Positions 8,680 to 17,644 of a stretch of 64,000 nt of DNA are shown one piece after another; positions within the stretch are counted from its first letter, which is position 1, and every line of letters begins with the position of its first letter. Source of the stretch: Enterococcus ratti (lineage in GTDB: Bacteria; Bacillota; Bacilli; Lactobacillales; Enterococcaceae); NCBI RefSeq assembly GCF_001886195.1, contig NZ_JXLB01000012.1, forward strand, positions 1 to 64,000, given 5' to 3'. The translations under genes and the position numbers were made by a program. The notes under the pieces are model-generated. The model did not search any database. It had not been told where the DNA came from and was given only the letters and a program-made list of their open reading frames with translations.

Positions 8680-9225
8680 TTGGATCATCTAAAAATGAAG
8701 TTAAGAAGGTTCGGAATACAAAAATTAAAAGAGATAGCAGAAAGTGGGCACAAATACGAAAAAGAGCAAAAAATTTATTCTCAATTATTTCAAAGTGCGC
8801 AATGGCAGCAAGCTCAGGTGATTGGATTGACGATAGCCAATAAAATAGAAATCTCCACGAAACCTATCATTGCATCCGCTTTGAAACAGGGAAAAACAGT
8901 TCTTGTTCCTAAAACCTTTGCCGATCGTCAAATGAAATTTTTTCAGATCACTCATTCCACGGAGTTTAAACGAACGAATTTTGGTATTTTTGAACCGATC
9001 TCTGAGATCTATTTTGCGCCAGAGCAAATTGATTTGCTTATCATTCCTGGGATTATCTATCATCCAAAAGGCTATCGAATTGGCTTTGGTGGAGGTTATT
9101 ATGACCGTTATTTAATAAATTATCCGAATCAGACCTGTAGCCTTGTCTTTCATGAGCAGCTAAACAATCAATGGCAGCCGGAAATTTTTGATAAAAAAGT
9201 CCAGCGGTTGTTTATTGAACAATAA
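8680..9225 (+). CDS. fau: 5-formyltetrahydrofolate cyclo-ligase
   Basis: Converts 5-formyl-THF to 5,10-methenyl-THF with ATP, recycling a folate storage form (YqgN/MTHFS family). The hallmark GFGGGYYDRYL lies near the C-terminus and LLIIPGIIYHPKGYRIG is the expected preceding segment. The start is a TTG at 8680 preceded by GAGGCAGG; this gives 181 residues, the family norm. The in-frame TTG at 8635 has no ribosome site. It is followed closely by the rhomboid gene and conserves the YqgN-YqgP-YqgQ-GlcK order known from Bacillus. Confidence 0.88.
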   Translation: MDHLKMKLRRFGIQKLKEIAESGHKYEKEQKIYSQLFQSAQWQQAQVIGLTIANKIEISTKPIIASALKQGKTVLVPKTFADRQMKFFQITHSTEFKRTNFGIFEPISEIYFAPEQIDLLIIPGIIYHPKGYRIGFGGGYYDRYLINYPNQTCSLVFHEQLNNQWQPEIFDKKVQRLFIEQ

Positions 9226-9238
9226 TGAGGAGGATTCT

Positions 9239-9937
9239 ATGAATTATCAACAGAAAATAAAATTAAAGGCTTTGTTAAGCCGCCCCATCTTAACTTATTT
9301 TTTTCTAGCCGTTCAGACCGTTGTTTTTCTAGCAATCGAATTATTTCCTTTTTTGAATATTCCTTCGTATCTTGGAATGTTTGGTCCTTCTATTGTTTAT
9401 ATGAATGAGTGGTGGCGTCTTATTACTCCTATTTTTATTCACTTTGGTCTGGCACATTTTATTATGAATTCCTTGATTTTATATTTTATGGGAGAACAAA
9501 TTGAAGTGCTTTATGGACACTGGCGATTTTTTCTTATCTACTTGTTTAGTGGAATTTTAGGGAATGCAACAAGTCTTGCTTTCAATAATGCCGATGTCTT
9601 ATCTGGTGGAGCAAGTACTTCTTTATTTGGATTATTTGGTGCATTGTTTATTTTAGGCTATCATTTCAAAAATAATTATCGAGTACGCCAACTAATACAA
9701 CATTATTTAGTGTTTATTGCCATAAGTTTTATTTTTGGATTGGCAGATACCTCAGTGGACGTTTGGGGACATTTAGGAGGGATAGTCGGTGGATTGCTTT
9801 TAGGAAATATTTTGGGATTGCCGCAAAAAGCTACCAATTATTCGATTCATCAGAAGATCCTTTCTTTCCTTGTTTTTGGGTTTCTTTTAATAATATGTGT
9901 TTTATTGGGTTTAAAAAACTACGGATTACTTGTATAA
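9239..9937 (+). CDS. rhomboid-family intramembrane serine protease
   Basis: A polytopic membrane protease of 232 residues that probably cleaves transmembrane helices in the lipid bilayer. The catalytic serine is in SGGASTSLFG (S126) and the catalytic histidine in VWGHLGG (H178). The conserved HFIMNSL and WWRLITPIFIH segments are present. TGAGGAGGATTCT precedes the ATG at 9239; the frame extends upstream to 9188 without a start site. It corresponds to Bacillus YqgP/GluP but lacks that protein's long C-terminal extension. Confidence 0.9.
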   Translation: MNYQQKIKLKALLSRPILTYFFLAVQTVVFLAIELFPFLNIPSYLGMFGPSIVYMNEWWRLITPIFIHFGLAHFIMNSLILYFMGEQIEVLYGHWRFFLIYLFSGILGNATSLAFNNADVLSGGASTSLFGLFGALFILGYHFKNNYRVRQLIQHYLVFIAISFIFGLADTSVDVWGHLGGIVGGLLLGNILGLPQKATNYSIHQKILSFLVFGFLLIICVLLGLKNYGLLV

Positions 9938-9957
9938 TGTGAAGGAAGTGCTTAAAA

Positions 9958-10170
9958 ATGGAGAGCTTATATGATGTGCAACAGCTGTTCAAACGATTTG
10001 GCATCTACGTCTATGTTGGGTCACGTATCTATGATATTGAGTTAATGACGATTGAATTAAAAAATCTTTATGAAAGTCGTTTGATTGATCATCATACATA
10101 CATGACAGCGTGGCGTATACTAAAAAGAGAGCACCGAGTAGAAGAAAGTCGAAAGAAAGGAAACTGGTAA
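9958..10170 (+). CDS. yqgQ: YqgQ family protein
   Basis: A 70-residue basic, soluble protein (MESLYDVQQLFKRFGIYVYVGSRIYDIELM ... REHRVEESRKK) of the DUF910/YqgQ family, of unknown function. It sits between rhomboid and glucokinase genes as in Bacillus. GAAGGAAG lies upstream of the ATG, and its TAA shares one base with the glucokinase ATG. Confidence 0.85.
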   Translation: MESLYDVQQLFKRFGIYVYVGSRIYDIELMTIELKNLYESRLIDHHTYMTAWRILKREHRVEESRKKGNW

Positions 10171-11135
10171 TGGATAAAAAAATCATTGGGATTGATTTAG
10201 GTGGAACAACAGCAAAATTTGCAATTCTAACACCAGAAGGAGAGATTCAACAAAAATGGAGCATCGATACCAATATATTGGATGATGGTAAGCATATTAT
10301 TCCTGAAATCATTGAGTCCATCAATCATCGATTAAATTTATATAACATGCAGCCTGAAAATTTCATTGGTGTTGGTATGGGAACGCCAGGAAGTGTAGAT
10401 AGCGAAGCAGGAACAGTAATTGGTGCCTACAATTTGAATTGGACGGAACGTCAATATGTGAAAAAACAAATTGAAGAAGGCACCGGAATCAAATTCGCCA
10501 TTGATAATGATGCTAATGTAGCTGCATTGGGTGAACGCTGGAAGGGTGCTGGCGAAAATGATCCTGATGTTATTTTTGTTACGCTAGGAACTGGTGTAGG
10601 TGGGGGGATCATTGCTAGTGGAAACTTGATTCACGGTGTAGCTGGTGCAGGTGGCGAGATTGGTCATATTACAGTTGATCCGGAAGGTTTTGAATGTACT
10701 TGCGGGAAGCGTGGCTGTCTTGAAACGGTTTCTAGTGCTACTGGCGTGGTTCGTGTTGCACGTTTCTTGGCAGAAGGATATGCTGGTGATTCAAAATTAA
10801 AAGCAATGCTTGACAACGGGGAAGAAGTAACCAGTAAAGATATTTTTGAGTTTGCGCAAGCAGATGATTCGTTTGGCTTAATGGTTGTTGATCGTGTTTG
10901 CTTTTATTTAGGGTTAGCTTGTGGAAATTTAGGAAATACAATGAATCCTTCCAGTATTATTTTAGGCGGTGGCGTATCTGCTGCGGGAGAATTTTTACGA
11001 AGTCGTGTTGAAAAGTACTTTAACCAGTTCACATTCCCTCAAGTAAAAGAATCAACAAAAATTAAATTAGCTGAGTTAGGAAATGAAGCTGGCGTGATTG
11101 GTGCTGCTTCATTGGCCTTGAAATATGCTGAATAA
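10170..11135 (+). CDS. glcK: glucokinase (ROK family)
   Basis: Phosphorylates glucose to glucose 6-phosphate with ATP. The 321-residue protein starts MDKKIIGIDLGGTTAKFAIL (phosphate-1 motif). It has GVGMGTPGSVD, the substrate site IDNDANVAALGE, LGTGVGGGII and the ROK zinc site CTCGKRGCLE. The ATG at 10170 follows AGAAAGG and overlaps the yqgQ stop; an in-frame upstream ATG at 10110 lies inside yqgQ and would add 20 non-homologous residues. Confidence 0.95.
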   Translation: MDKKIIGIDLGGTTAKFAILTPEGEIQQKWSIDTNILDDGKHIIPEIIESINHRLNLYNMQPENFIGVGMGTPGSVDSEAGTVIGAYNLNWTERQYVKKQIEEGTGIKFAIDNDANVAALGERWKGAGENDPDVIFVTLGTGVGGGIIASGNLIHGVAGAGGEIGHITVDPEGFECTCGKRGCLETVSSATGVVRVARFLAEGYAGDSKLKAMLDNGEEVTSKDIFEFAQADDSFGLMVVDRVCFYLGLACGNLGNTMNPSSIILGGGVSAAGEFLRSRVEKYFNQFTFPQVKESTKIKLAELGNEAGVIGAASLALKYAE

Positions 11136-11149
11136 AGTGGAGGGATGAA

Positions 11150-11545
11150 ATGGTTTTGTGGATAATTAACATCATTTTGCTGTTGATCGTTCTTGCCATT
11201 ATATTTTGGGAAGTTTATTTACGAGTCATGGCAAAACGTTCTGCTAAAACGCTTGAAGAAGATGAATTTCGTGAGGGGATGCGAAAAGCCCAAGTCATTG
11301 ATGTTCGCGAAAAAGATGCGTTTGATGCAGGACATATTTTGGGTGCAAGAAATATTCCTTATACTGTTTTAAATAATTCATTAGGGTCCATTCGTAAAGA
11401 CCAACCGGTTTATATTTATGATCAAAGAAAAAGCTTAAGCATTCGTACAGCAAATAAACTAAGAAAAGCTGGGTATAAAGAGGTTTATATTTTAAAAGGT
11501 GGTTATGACGGCTGGTCAGGAAAGATCAAAAGCAAAAAAGTATAG
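11150..11545 (+). CDS. membrane-anchored rhodanese-like protein without catalytic Cys
   Basis: A 131-residue protein with one N-terminal membrane helix (residues 3-22), then a rhodanese fold: VIDVREKDAFDAGHILGARNIP (first signature) and VYILKGGYDGWSG (C-terminal signature). The active-site loop, normally starting with cysteine, reads YDQRKS (from residue 90), and there is no cysteine anywhere in the protein. Sulfur transfer by the usual persulfide is therefore impossible; a binding or regulatory role is likelier. It follows glcK after 14 bases with GGAGGG and ends the operon. Confidence 0.88.
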   Translation: MVLWIINIILLLIVLAIIFWEVYLRVMAKRSAKTLEEDEFREGMRKAQVIDVREKDAFDAGHILGARNIPYTVLNNSLGSIRKDQPVYIYDQRKSLSIRTANKLRKAGYKEVYILKGGYDGWSGKIKSKKV

Positions 11546-11672
11546 CTAAAAATAATTGGAGCAGCGTGTTTCACGAATAGTTAGTGAATAAAGCAGCATT
11601 TCTTCGTGTTTAAAATAATACACATAAGAGCGCTTATAAAGCAAAAAATTACAGAGTTTAATGTTAAAAAAT

Positions 11673-11715
11673 AAGCCATCAATTACAAATTTTTGTGATT
11701 GATGGTTTGCTTTTT
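11673..11715 (+). terminator. terminator of the glcK operon
   Basis: Stem AAGCCATCAATTACAAA pairs with TTTGTGATTGATGGTTT and is followed by GCTTTTT. It lies about 130 bases after the rhodanese stop. Confidence 0.75.
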
Positions 11716-11840
11716 ACAGCAAAAAGGATTTACTTGTTTTAGCTGGGGCAATTTTTTAACTTAGCCCATCAACTTATCAATGGAAGTTGCTATCTTGCGT
11801 TTACTGACGATTGGTTCATCTGCATTCAAAAGTATGAAAA

Positions 11841-11880
11841 GAAACTGGAACGAGCAAGATGAATCGCTTGTTCCAGTTTC
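11841..11880 (-). terminator. terminator of the DUF3042 gene
   Basis: A 15-bp stem (GAAACTGGAACGAGC with GCTTGTTCCAGTTTC) lies just past the minus-strand stop codon; on the minus strand it is followed by TTTTCATACTTTT. Confidence 0.75.
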
Positions 11881-11895
11881 TATACTTCTATCAAT

Positions 11896-12063
11896 TTAAC
11901 GAGAAACACGCTTTCGCATAGCTTTTTTACGGTTTTCTTCAATCATGGCTTCTTTTTCATCGATAGGGTCAATGACTGTTTTTTTAATAGAAGCGGCTAA
12001 TCCGACGACTGCCGCTGCTGTGGCCAGACTGCCTACTACCATTCCAGATATAAATTTATTCAT
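11896..12063 (-). CDS. DUF3042 small membrane protein
   Basis: A 55-residue protein, MNKFISGMVVGSLATAAAVVGLAASIKKTVIDP ... ENRKKAMRKRVSR, with one N-terminal hydrophobic helix and a strongly basic tail. It matches the DUF3042 family found across Lactobacillales, of unknown function. AGGTGG lies 5-6 bases before the ATG. It is monocistronic with its own terminator. Confidence 0.82.
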   Translation of the reverse strand: MNKFISGMVVGSLATAAAVVGLAASIKKTVIDPIDEKEAMIEENRKKAMRKRVSR

Positions 12064-12157
12064 TTGTTCCACCTCATTTATTTGTTGTTATGTCTATTAT
12101 GAAACAAAATATAAAAAAAGGCTAGTCGAATGTTTAATTTTTCTTTTCTGCTATTGC

Positions 12158-12200
12158 TTGAAAAATTTTACTAAATGTTTTATTATAATTTTACTAAATG
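12158..12200 (+). promoter_or_regulatory. gal promoter with tandem 13-bp repeats
   Basis: A TATAAT (12184-12189) is embedded between two copies of ATTTTACTAAATG (12165-12177 and 12188-12200), 23 bases apart, i.e. two helical turns. TTGAAA at 12158 is the nearest -35 candidate but its spacing (20) is long. The repeats are plausible binding sites for the LacI-type regulator encoded at the end of this operon. Confidence 0.45.
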
Positions 12201-12280
12201 ACGAAAGCATTTATTTAAAAGGTTGAAACAAAAAGATCAACACTTTTTTGATGTTTTTGTATGAATAAAGGAGTGGTTTC

Positions 12281-13270
12281 ATGGCAATCTTGGTATTGGG
12301 TGGGGCTGGATACATTGGCTCGCATGCAGTCGATCAATTAATTAGTAAAGGTGATCAAGTAGTTGTAGTTGATAACCTGTTAACTGGGCACAAAGCAGCT
12401 GTTCATCCTAAAGCACAATTTTATAAAGGTGATGTTCGAGACAAATCTTTTTTACGAACGATATTTGAAAAAGAGTCTATTGAAGGAGTTATTCATTTTG
12501 CTGCTAGTTCATTAGTAGGAGAATCAGTAGAAAAACCGCTAAAATATTTTAATAACAATGTTTATGGAATGCAAATTTTATTAGAAGTAATGCATGAATT
12601 TGATGTGAAAAATATTGTTTTTTCTTCTACGGCTGCAACTTATGGAGAGCCAAAAGAGTCACCAATTACTGAAGAGACACCTACATTGCCTAAAAATCCT
12701 TATGGGGAAAGTAAGTTGATGATGGAAAAAATGATGAAATGGTGTGATCAAGCGTATGGCATGCGTTATGTGGCGTTGCGCTATTTCAATGTGGCAGGAG
12801 CAAAGTCTGATGCTTCTATTGGTGAAGACCATACGCCAGAAACACATCTAGTTCCAATTATTCTTCAAGTAGCTTTGGGCCAACGCGATTCATTGGCTAT
12901 TTATGGAAACGATTATGATACACCGGATGGTACGTGTATTCGAGACTATGTTCAAGTCGAAGATTTAGTGGCTGCACATGTTTTAGCTTTAGAATACCTA
13001 AAGGCTGGAAATGAAAGTAATTTCTTTAATTTAGGAAGCAATAAAGGATATTCCGTGAAGGAAATGTTAGAAGCTGCTAGAGAAGTAACGGGACGAGATA
13101 TTCCAGCAAAAGTTGCTCCTCGACGAGCAGGGGATCCGAGTCGATTAATTGCTTCTAGTAGTAAAGCAAAAGAAATACTAGGTTGGCAGCCGTTTTACAC
13201 GGATATAAAAGAAATCATCAAGACTGCTTGGGATTGGCATGTCAGTCATCCCCATGGCTATGAGGAGTAG
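12281..13270 (+). CDS. galE: UDP-glucose 4-epimerase
   Basis: Interconverts UDP-glucose and UDP-galactose (Leloir pathway and polysaccharide precursors). The 329-residue SDR-type enzyme has the NAD motif GGAGYIGSH at residues 7-15, the catalytic [11 protein letters not shown] and [10 protein letters not shown] (Tyr-Lys), and RYFNVAGA. It starts after AAAGGAG. It is the first gene of galE-galT-galR; galT follows after 7 bases. Confidence 0.95.
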   Translation: MAILVLGGAGYIGSHAVDQLISKGDQVVVVDNLLTGHKAAVHPKAQFYKGDVRDKSFLRTIFEKESIEGVIHFAASSLVGESVEKPLKYFNNNVYGMQILLEVMHEFDVKNIVFSSTAATYGEPKESPITEETPTLPKNPYGESKLMMEKMMKWCDQAYGMRYVALRYFNVAGAKSDASIGEDHTPETHLVPIILQVALGQRDSLAIYGNDYDTPDGTCIRDYVQVEDLVAAHVLALEYLKAGNESNFFNLGSNKGYSVKEMLEAAREVTGRDIPAKVAPRRAGDPSRLIASSSKAKEILGWQPFYTDIKEIIKTAWDWHVSHPHGYEE

Positions 13271-13277
13271 AGAAAAG

Positions 13278-14768
13278 ATGACCATTAGTCAAACGATTTG
13301 TGATTTTACAACGTTAGCAATTGAAGCAGGCGGATGGATGGAAATGGATCGCATCTATTTACAAAATAGAATTCTTGGAATGATTGGTGAAAATAGTTTA
13401 GAATCAACGAAAATACGTTCTGTTCAACAAGAGTCATTGGTGTTGTTAGATCAATTAGTTGAACAGGCGCAAAAAAATAAGGTGCTTTCTGATTTACCGG
13501 CAGAAATAGAAATCTTTGAAGCACAGTTGATGGATTTTTTAACACCTCCACCTTCTGTAGTAAATGCTTTTTTTGCACAGCATTATGCCAACAGTCCAGA
13601 AGAAGCAACTGCATACTTTTATCAGTTAAGTCAAAGAAATGACTATATCAAAACGAGAGCAATTGCCAAAAATATTAAATATACGTACCCCTCCTCTTAT
13701 GGAGAGTTGGAAATTACGATTAATCTATCTAAACCTGAAAAGGATCCTAAACAAATTATTGCAGAAAAAAATGCGGAAAAAGTAAATTATCCAACGTGCA
13801 TGCTTTGCATGGCAAATGAAGGATATAAAGGACGTTTGAATTATCCAGCGCGGACCAATCATCGAATCATTCGAATGAATTTAGATGGTGAAAGTTGGGG
13901 GTTTCAATATTCTCCTTATGCTTATTATAACGAACATTCGATTATCTTGTCAGAAGAGCATCGGCCAATGAAGATCACAAAAGAAACGTTTGCACGATTA
14001 CTTAAAATTACTGAAGTTTTGCCTCATTATTTTGTTGGATCGAATGCAGATTTGCCGATTGTGGGAGGATCGATTCTTGCGCATGATCATTACCAAGCAG
14101 GGCGTCATGAATTTCCAATGGCCAAGGCTCCGATAGAAAAGCTATTTAAACTAACTGCTTATCCTCAAGTTATTGCTGGAATTGTTAAATGGCCGCTGTC
14201 TGTTATTCGTTTGCAGGCAACAGATAAAGAACTCTTAGCAGCGGCAGCTAATTACGTATTAGAAAAATGGGCAAATTATTCCGATCAATCGGTTGCTATT
14301 TCCGCTTTTTCGTCAGATAAAACGCCGCATCATACGATTACACCGATTGCTAGAAAGCATGAACATTATTTTGAACTTGATTTGGTTTTACGAGATAACA
14401 ATGTTTCTAAAGAACATCCAGAAGGTATTTTTCATCCCCATCGAGACGTTCAACACATCAAAAAAGAAAATATTGGTTTGATTGAAGTGATGGGATTAGC
14501 TGTTTTACCTCCACGCTTGAAAGATGAACTTGCGGAAGTAGAAAACTATTTATTAGGAAAAGAAAATGCCATTGCAGAGTATCATATCGAATGGGCGAAG
14601 CAGTTGAAAATGGAAAATTCCACAATAACAGAAGAAACAGTGACACATGTCATTTATCATGCCTTAGGAAAAGTATTTGAGCGCGTGTTAGAAGATGCTG
14701 GGGTATTTAAACGCGATGAAAAAGGACAAGCAGCTTTAAAACGTTTTATAGAAACACTCGGTCAATGA
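13278..14768 (+). CDS. galT: galactose-1-phosphate uridylyltransferase (class II)
   Basis: Transfers UMP between UDP-glucose and galactose 1-phosphate. This is the Firmicutes-type long form of 496 residues. It has CMLCMANEGYKGRLNYPARTNHR and the active-site region GGSILAHDHYQAGRHEFPM. The ATG at 13278 is 10 bases after GAGGAG and gives the usual length; the upstream in-frame ATG at 13239 lies inside galE. Its stop overlaps codons upstream of galR. Confidence 0.94.
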   Translation: MTISQTICDFTTLAIEAGGWMEMDRIYLQNRILGMIGENSLESTKIRSVQQESLVLLDQLVEQAQKNKVLSDLPAEIEIFEAQLMDFLTPPPSVVNAFFAQHYANSPEEATAYFYQLSQRNDYIKTRAIAKNIKYTYPSSYGELEITINLSKPEKDPKQIIAEKNAEKVNYPTCMLCMANEGYKGRLNYPARTNHRIIRMNLDGESWGFQYSPYAYYNEHSIILSEEHRPMKITKETFARLLKITEVLPHYFVGSNADLPIVGGSILAHDHYQAGRHEFPMAKAPIEKLFKLTAYPQVIAGIVKWPLSVIRLQATDKELLAAAANYVLEKWANYSDQSVAISAFSSDKTPHHTITPIARKHEHYFELDLVLRDNNVSKEHPEGIFHPHRDVQHIKKENIGLIEVMGLAVLPPRLKDELAEVENYLLGKENAIAEYHIEWAKQLKMENSTITEETVTHVIYHALGKVFERVLEDAGVFKRDEKGQAALKRFIETLGQ

Positions 14769-14794
14769 AAGAAGAAAACAGGAGGGAGAAACAA

Positions 14795-15775
14795 GTGGCA
14801 ACCATCAAAGATATTGCAAAGTTGGCAGGGGTTTCTCCTGCTACAGTTTCAAGAGTATTGAATTATGATCAAGAGTTATCTGTAAGCATAGAAACAAAGC
14901 GAAAAATTTTTGAAGTTGCAGAGCATTTGAATTACACAAAACACCATAAAAATACAGCTTCCAATAAAAAAACGTTACGTTTGATTCAGTGGTACAATGA
15001 TCAAGAAGAGTTAGAGGATCTTTATTATCTATCTATTCGCTTGGGAATAGAAAAAAAGGCAGAAGAGTCAAATATTATTTTGTTAAAAGAAACTTGGAAT
15101 ACTATCAGTAAAAAACCGGCAGACGCAACAATTGCTTTAGGAAAATTTGATGAACAACAGTTGCTTGAGTTAAAGCATACGCAGCCCAATCTTTTGCTTG
15201 TTGATTTTGATGGAACTGCTTACAGTATCAACTCTTTAATTGTTGATTTTTCGACCAGTATTCAAAAAGTGATCGATTACTTTCTAAGTCACCAAGCAAC
15301 TGCAATTGTGATGCTTGCTGGTACGGAATATACTAAAATGAGCCATCAACGACTACGGGATCCAAGGATTACAGCCTTTCAACAAATCATGTCGGCAAAA
15401 GGATTGCCGATAAAAATAATTGAAGCAGAGTTTTCGGTAGCTTCTGGTTATCAAAAAGTAAAAAAATATTTAGACGAACATTCAGAGTCGTTTGATGCGT
15501 TATTTGCAGCAAATGATACATTAGCTATTGGTGCTTTAAGAGCCATTAGCGAAAAAGGGCAAAGAGTTCCTGAGGATATTGCGTTAATTGGTTTTAATGA
15601 TATTAGTGTAGCAAAATATGTTTCGCCACCTCTTTCTACGATCAAAGTGTACACAGAATGGATGGGCGAACTAGCAGTAGAAACGATGCTACAAATGATA
15701 AATGAAAAAGCACCTGTTTCTAGAAAAATTATTGTAGAAACTGAACTTATCTTGCGTGGTTCAACCAAAGCGTAA
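14795..15775 (+). CDS. galR: LacI-family transcriptional regulator of galactose genes
   Basis: The DNA-binding head reads ATIKDIAKLAGVSPATVSRVLN (helix-turn-helix), followed by a periplasmic-binding-type sensor domain (AAMDTLAIGALRAI-like segment LFAANDTLAIGALRAISEKG; GFNDISVAKYVSPPLSTI). The GTG at 14795 is 8 bases after AGGAGGG and gives the canonical MATIKDIA start; the ATG at 14765 overlapping galT would add ten charged residues. As the last gene of the gal operon it most likely represses its own operon in the absence of galactose. Confidence 0.9.
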   Translation: MATIKDIAKLAGVSPATVSRVLNYDQELSVSIETKRKIFEVAEHLNYTKHHKNTASNKKTLRLIQWYNDQEELEDLYYLSIRLGIEKKAEESNIILLKETWNTISKKPADATIALGKFDEQQLLELKHTQPNLLLVDFDGTAYSINSLIVDFSTSIQKVIDYFLSHQATAIVMLAGTEYTKMSHQRLRDPRITAFQQIMSAKGLPIKIIEAEFSVASGYQKVKKYLDEHSESFDALFAANDTLAIGALRAISEKGQRVPEDIALIGFNDISVAKYVSPPLSTIKVYTEWMGELAVETMLQMINEKAPVSRKIIVETELILRGSTKA

Positions 15776-15802
15776 ATAAGTGTTTGAGTAAATACGATTG
15801 GA

Positions 15803-15838
15803 GAAAAAAGTTGTGAATCATTCCAACTTTTTTTCTTT
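15803..15838 (+). terminator. terminator of the gal operon
   Basis: GAAAAAAGTTG pairs with CAACTTTTTTTC, with the T-run continuing (TTTTCTTTT). Confidence 0.8.
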
Positions 15839-15877
15839 TGTTACTGTAATGAATTTTCTTTTTCTTCGCGAGAAGTA

Positions 15878-15886
15878 TGCTACAAT
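15878..15886 (+). promoter_or_regulatory. extended -10 promoter of tsaB
   Basis: TG-C-TACAAT lies 36 bases before the tsaB start; there is no clear -35. Confidence 0.5.
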
Positions 15887-15922
15887 ATAAAACGATAGAA
15901 GTTACTAGAAAGGATAATCAAA

Positions 15923-16645
15923 ATGATTACATTAGGAATAGACACAGCGAATCAACCTTTAGCAATTGGTGTGATGAAAGACGAGAATATCTTAGGGCAA
16001 CTCCAAATCAATAAAAGAAAAAATCATAGTGTCCGTTTAATGCCAGCAATTGACCAATTGTTTTTAGCAATTGAAATAGAGCCAGCTGCTGTGGATCGAA
16101 TCGTAGTTTCTGATGGACCCGGATCCTATACGGGGTTAAGAATCGGTGTGACAACAGCAAAAACACTTGCTTACACTTTGAAGAAAGAATTAGTTGGCGT
16201 TTCAAGTTTGCAAGTGCTAGCTGCTAATTGTGTTCATATAAAAGGACTTCTCGTTCCTTTAATTGATGCAAGAAGAAAAAATGTATATGCTGGTGTGTAT
16301 CGACAAACAAAAGGAAATTTAGAAACAGTTCTTGAAGATGTACATATTTCAATCACAGAACTGCTTGAACAGCTCGCATCATTTTCTGAACCTATTTTAT
16401 TTTTAGGAACAGATGCTCAAAAGTTTACGACAGAAATTATGAAAGCTTTGCCTAATGCAAAAATCAACCGAATTGCTGCATGGAATCTTCCAAATGGGGC
16501 TACAGTCGCTGCATTGGGGACAAAAAGAAAACCCGTAAAGGATATCCAAAATTTTTTACCACGCTACTTGAAGAAAGTAGAAGCAGAAGAAAAATGGTTG
16601 GAAACACATACGCCCGGAGACGAAAGCTATGTTGAAAAAATTTAA
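15923..16645 (+). CDS. tsaB: tRNA threonylcarbamoyladenosine biosynthesis protein TsaB
   Basis: Non-catalytic partner of TsaD in forming t6A at position 37 of ANN-decoding tRNAs. It is an ASKHA-fold protein of 240 residues: MITLGIDTANQPLAIGV at the start and VSDGPGSYTGLRIGVTTAKTLAY in the N-terminal half. AGAAAGGA precedes the ATG. It overlaps the next gene by 17 bases and lies two genes before tsaD, the usual Firmicutes order. Confidence 0.93.
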   Translation: MITLGIDTANQPLAIGVMKDENILGQLQINKRKNHSVRLMPAIDQLFLAIEIEPAAVDRIVVSDGPGSYTGLRIGVTTAKTLAYTLKKELVGVSSLQVLAANCVHIKGLLVPLIDARRKNVYAGVYRQTKGNLETVLEDVHISITELLEQLASFSEPILFLGTDAQKFTTEIMKALPNAKINRIAAWNLPNGATVAALGTKRKPVKDIQNFLPRYLKKVEAEEKWLETHTPGDESYVEKI

Positions 16646-17171
16646 AGCGTATGCTAGAAGTTTATTTTATGAACCACAGGAATTTTCTCCTAAGTTCATT
16701 GAAGTTCAAGAATGTTTGTACCAACTGAAAGAATTGACACCAAAAGATATTAAAGATTTATTATCTGTCGAACGTGAAGTGTATAATGGTGAGCTTCCAT
16801 GGACGAAGAGTGCTTTTTTGTCTGAATTAAAGTCTCCTTTTCAACATTTATACTTAGGAATTTTTGACGAAAAAAAATTGTTTGGATTTATAGGAGCTAG
16901 AATACTGGGGCTAGACTGTCACATTACCAATATTGCTATTACACCTTTTTATCAACGGAAGACCATTGGCACGTTGCTAATTGACGAAATAGAAAAATTT
17001 GCTATAATGAATCGCTGTGAGACGCTTTCTTTAGAAGTGAAAATGAGTAATCAAGATGCCCAACGACTCTATCGAAAGTTAGGATTTCAATCGAAGAAAG
17101 TAAAAAAAGGGTATTATACCCAAACAAATGAAGATGGATTAGAAATGATCAAATTTTTAGAAAATGAGTGA
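16629..17171 (+). CDS. RimI-like GNAT acetyltransferase (first copy)
   Basis: A 180-residue GNAT-fold protein. The N-terminal 40 residues are an extra basic stretch, then the fold runs from about residue 40: ITNIAITPFYQRKTIGTLLIDEIEKFA (acetyl-CoA region) and LEVKMSNQDAQRLYRKLGFQSKKVKKGYY (C-terminal). The P-loop R-K-T-I-G-T departs from the usual Q/RxxGxG/A, so activity on acetyl-CoA may be altered. GGAG lies 9 bases before the ATG. It overlaps tsaB and the following GTG (GTGA), so translation is coupled. The substrate is unknown. Confidence 0.8.
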   Translation: MLKKFKAYARSLFYEPQEFSPKFIEVQECLYQLKELTPKDIKDLLSVEREVYNGELPWTKSAFLSELKSPFQHLYLGIFDEKKLFGFIGARILGLDCHITNIAITPFYQRKTIGTLLIDEIEKFAIMNRCETLSLEVKMSNQDAQRLYRKLGFQSKKVKKGYYTQTNEDGLEMIKFLENE

Positions 17172-17644
17172 ATCAATTGATTTATAATAAAAATGACTTT
17201 GAAGATGCACAATTAGCCCAATGTTTATGGGAACTTTGTGAAGATGTATATGATCATGGTTCTCCATGGACAAAAGAACAATTTTTGGCAGACATTCATC
17301 AATCCCACACGCAATACTATTTATTAGTAGAAGATTTTATGCTTCAGGGCTTTGTTGGTTATTCCAAAATTATTGATGAAGCAGAGATCACCAATATTGC
17401 AATCGCAAAATCACTACAAAAAAAGGGATATGCTCGGCAGCTATTGCGTTTTTTATTAGACCAAGAAAAAAATGCTGGTACATATACCATCTATTTAGAA
17501 GTTCGACCTTCTAATTTAGCTGCGCGGCAACTTTATCGTTCAGAAAAGTTCCGAGAGCTGGGTAAACGAAAATCCTATTACCATAATCCAATTGAAGATG
17601 CAATTATTATGAGTACAATGCTAAAAACGGAGAAGATAAAATGA
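17168..17644 (+). CDS. rimI: ribosomal-protein-alanine N-acetyltransferase RimI
   Basis: A 158-residue GNAT enzyme. It carries [26 protein letters not shown], with a proper QxxGxA acetyl-CoA loop (QKKGYA), and the RimI-type tail [36 protein letters not shown]. The family acetylates the N-terminus of ribosomal protein S18. It starts with GTG overlapping the previous stop and ends in an ATGA overlap with tsaD. Confidence 0.88.
   Translation: MNQLIYNKNDFEDAQLAQCLWELCEDVYDHGSPWTKEQFLADIHQSHTQYYLLVEDFMLQGFVGYSKIIDEAEITNIAIAKSLQKKGYARQLLRFLLDQEKNAGTYTIYLEVRPSNLAARQLYRSEKFRELGKRKSYYHNPIEDAIIMSTMLKTEKIK

Noticed and set aside
11945-12226. 93-codon open frame on the plus strand
   Set aside because: It runs antisense over the DUF3042 gene, which has a family match and a ribosome site.
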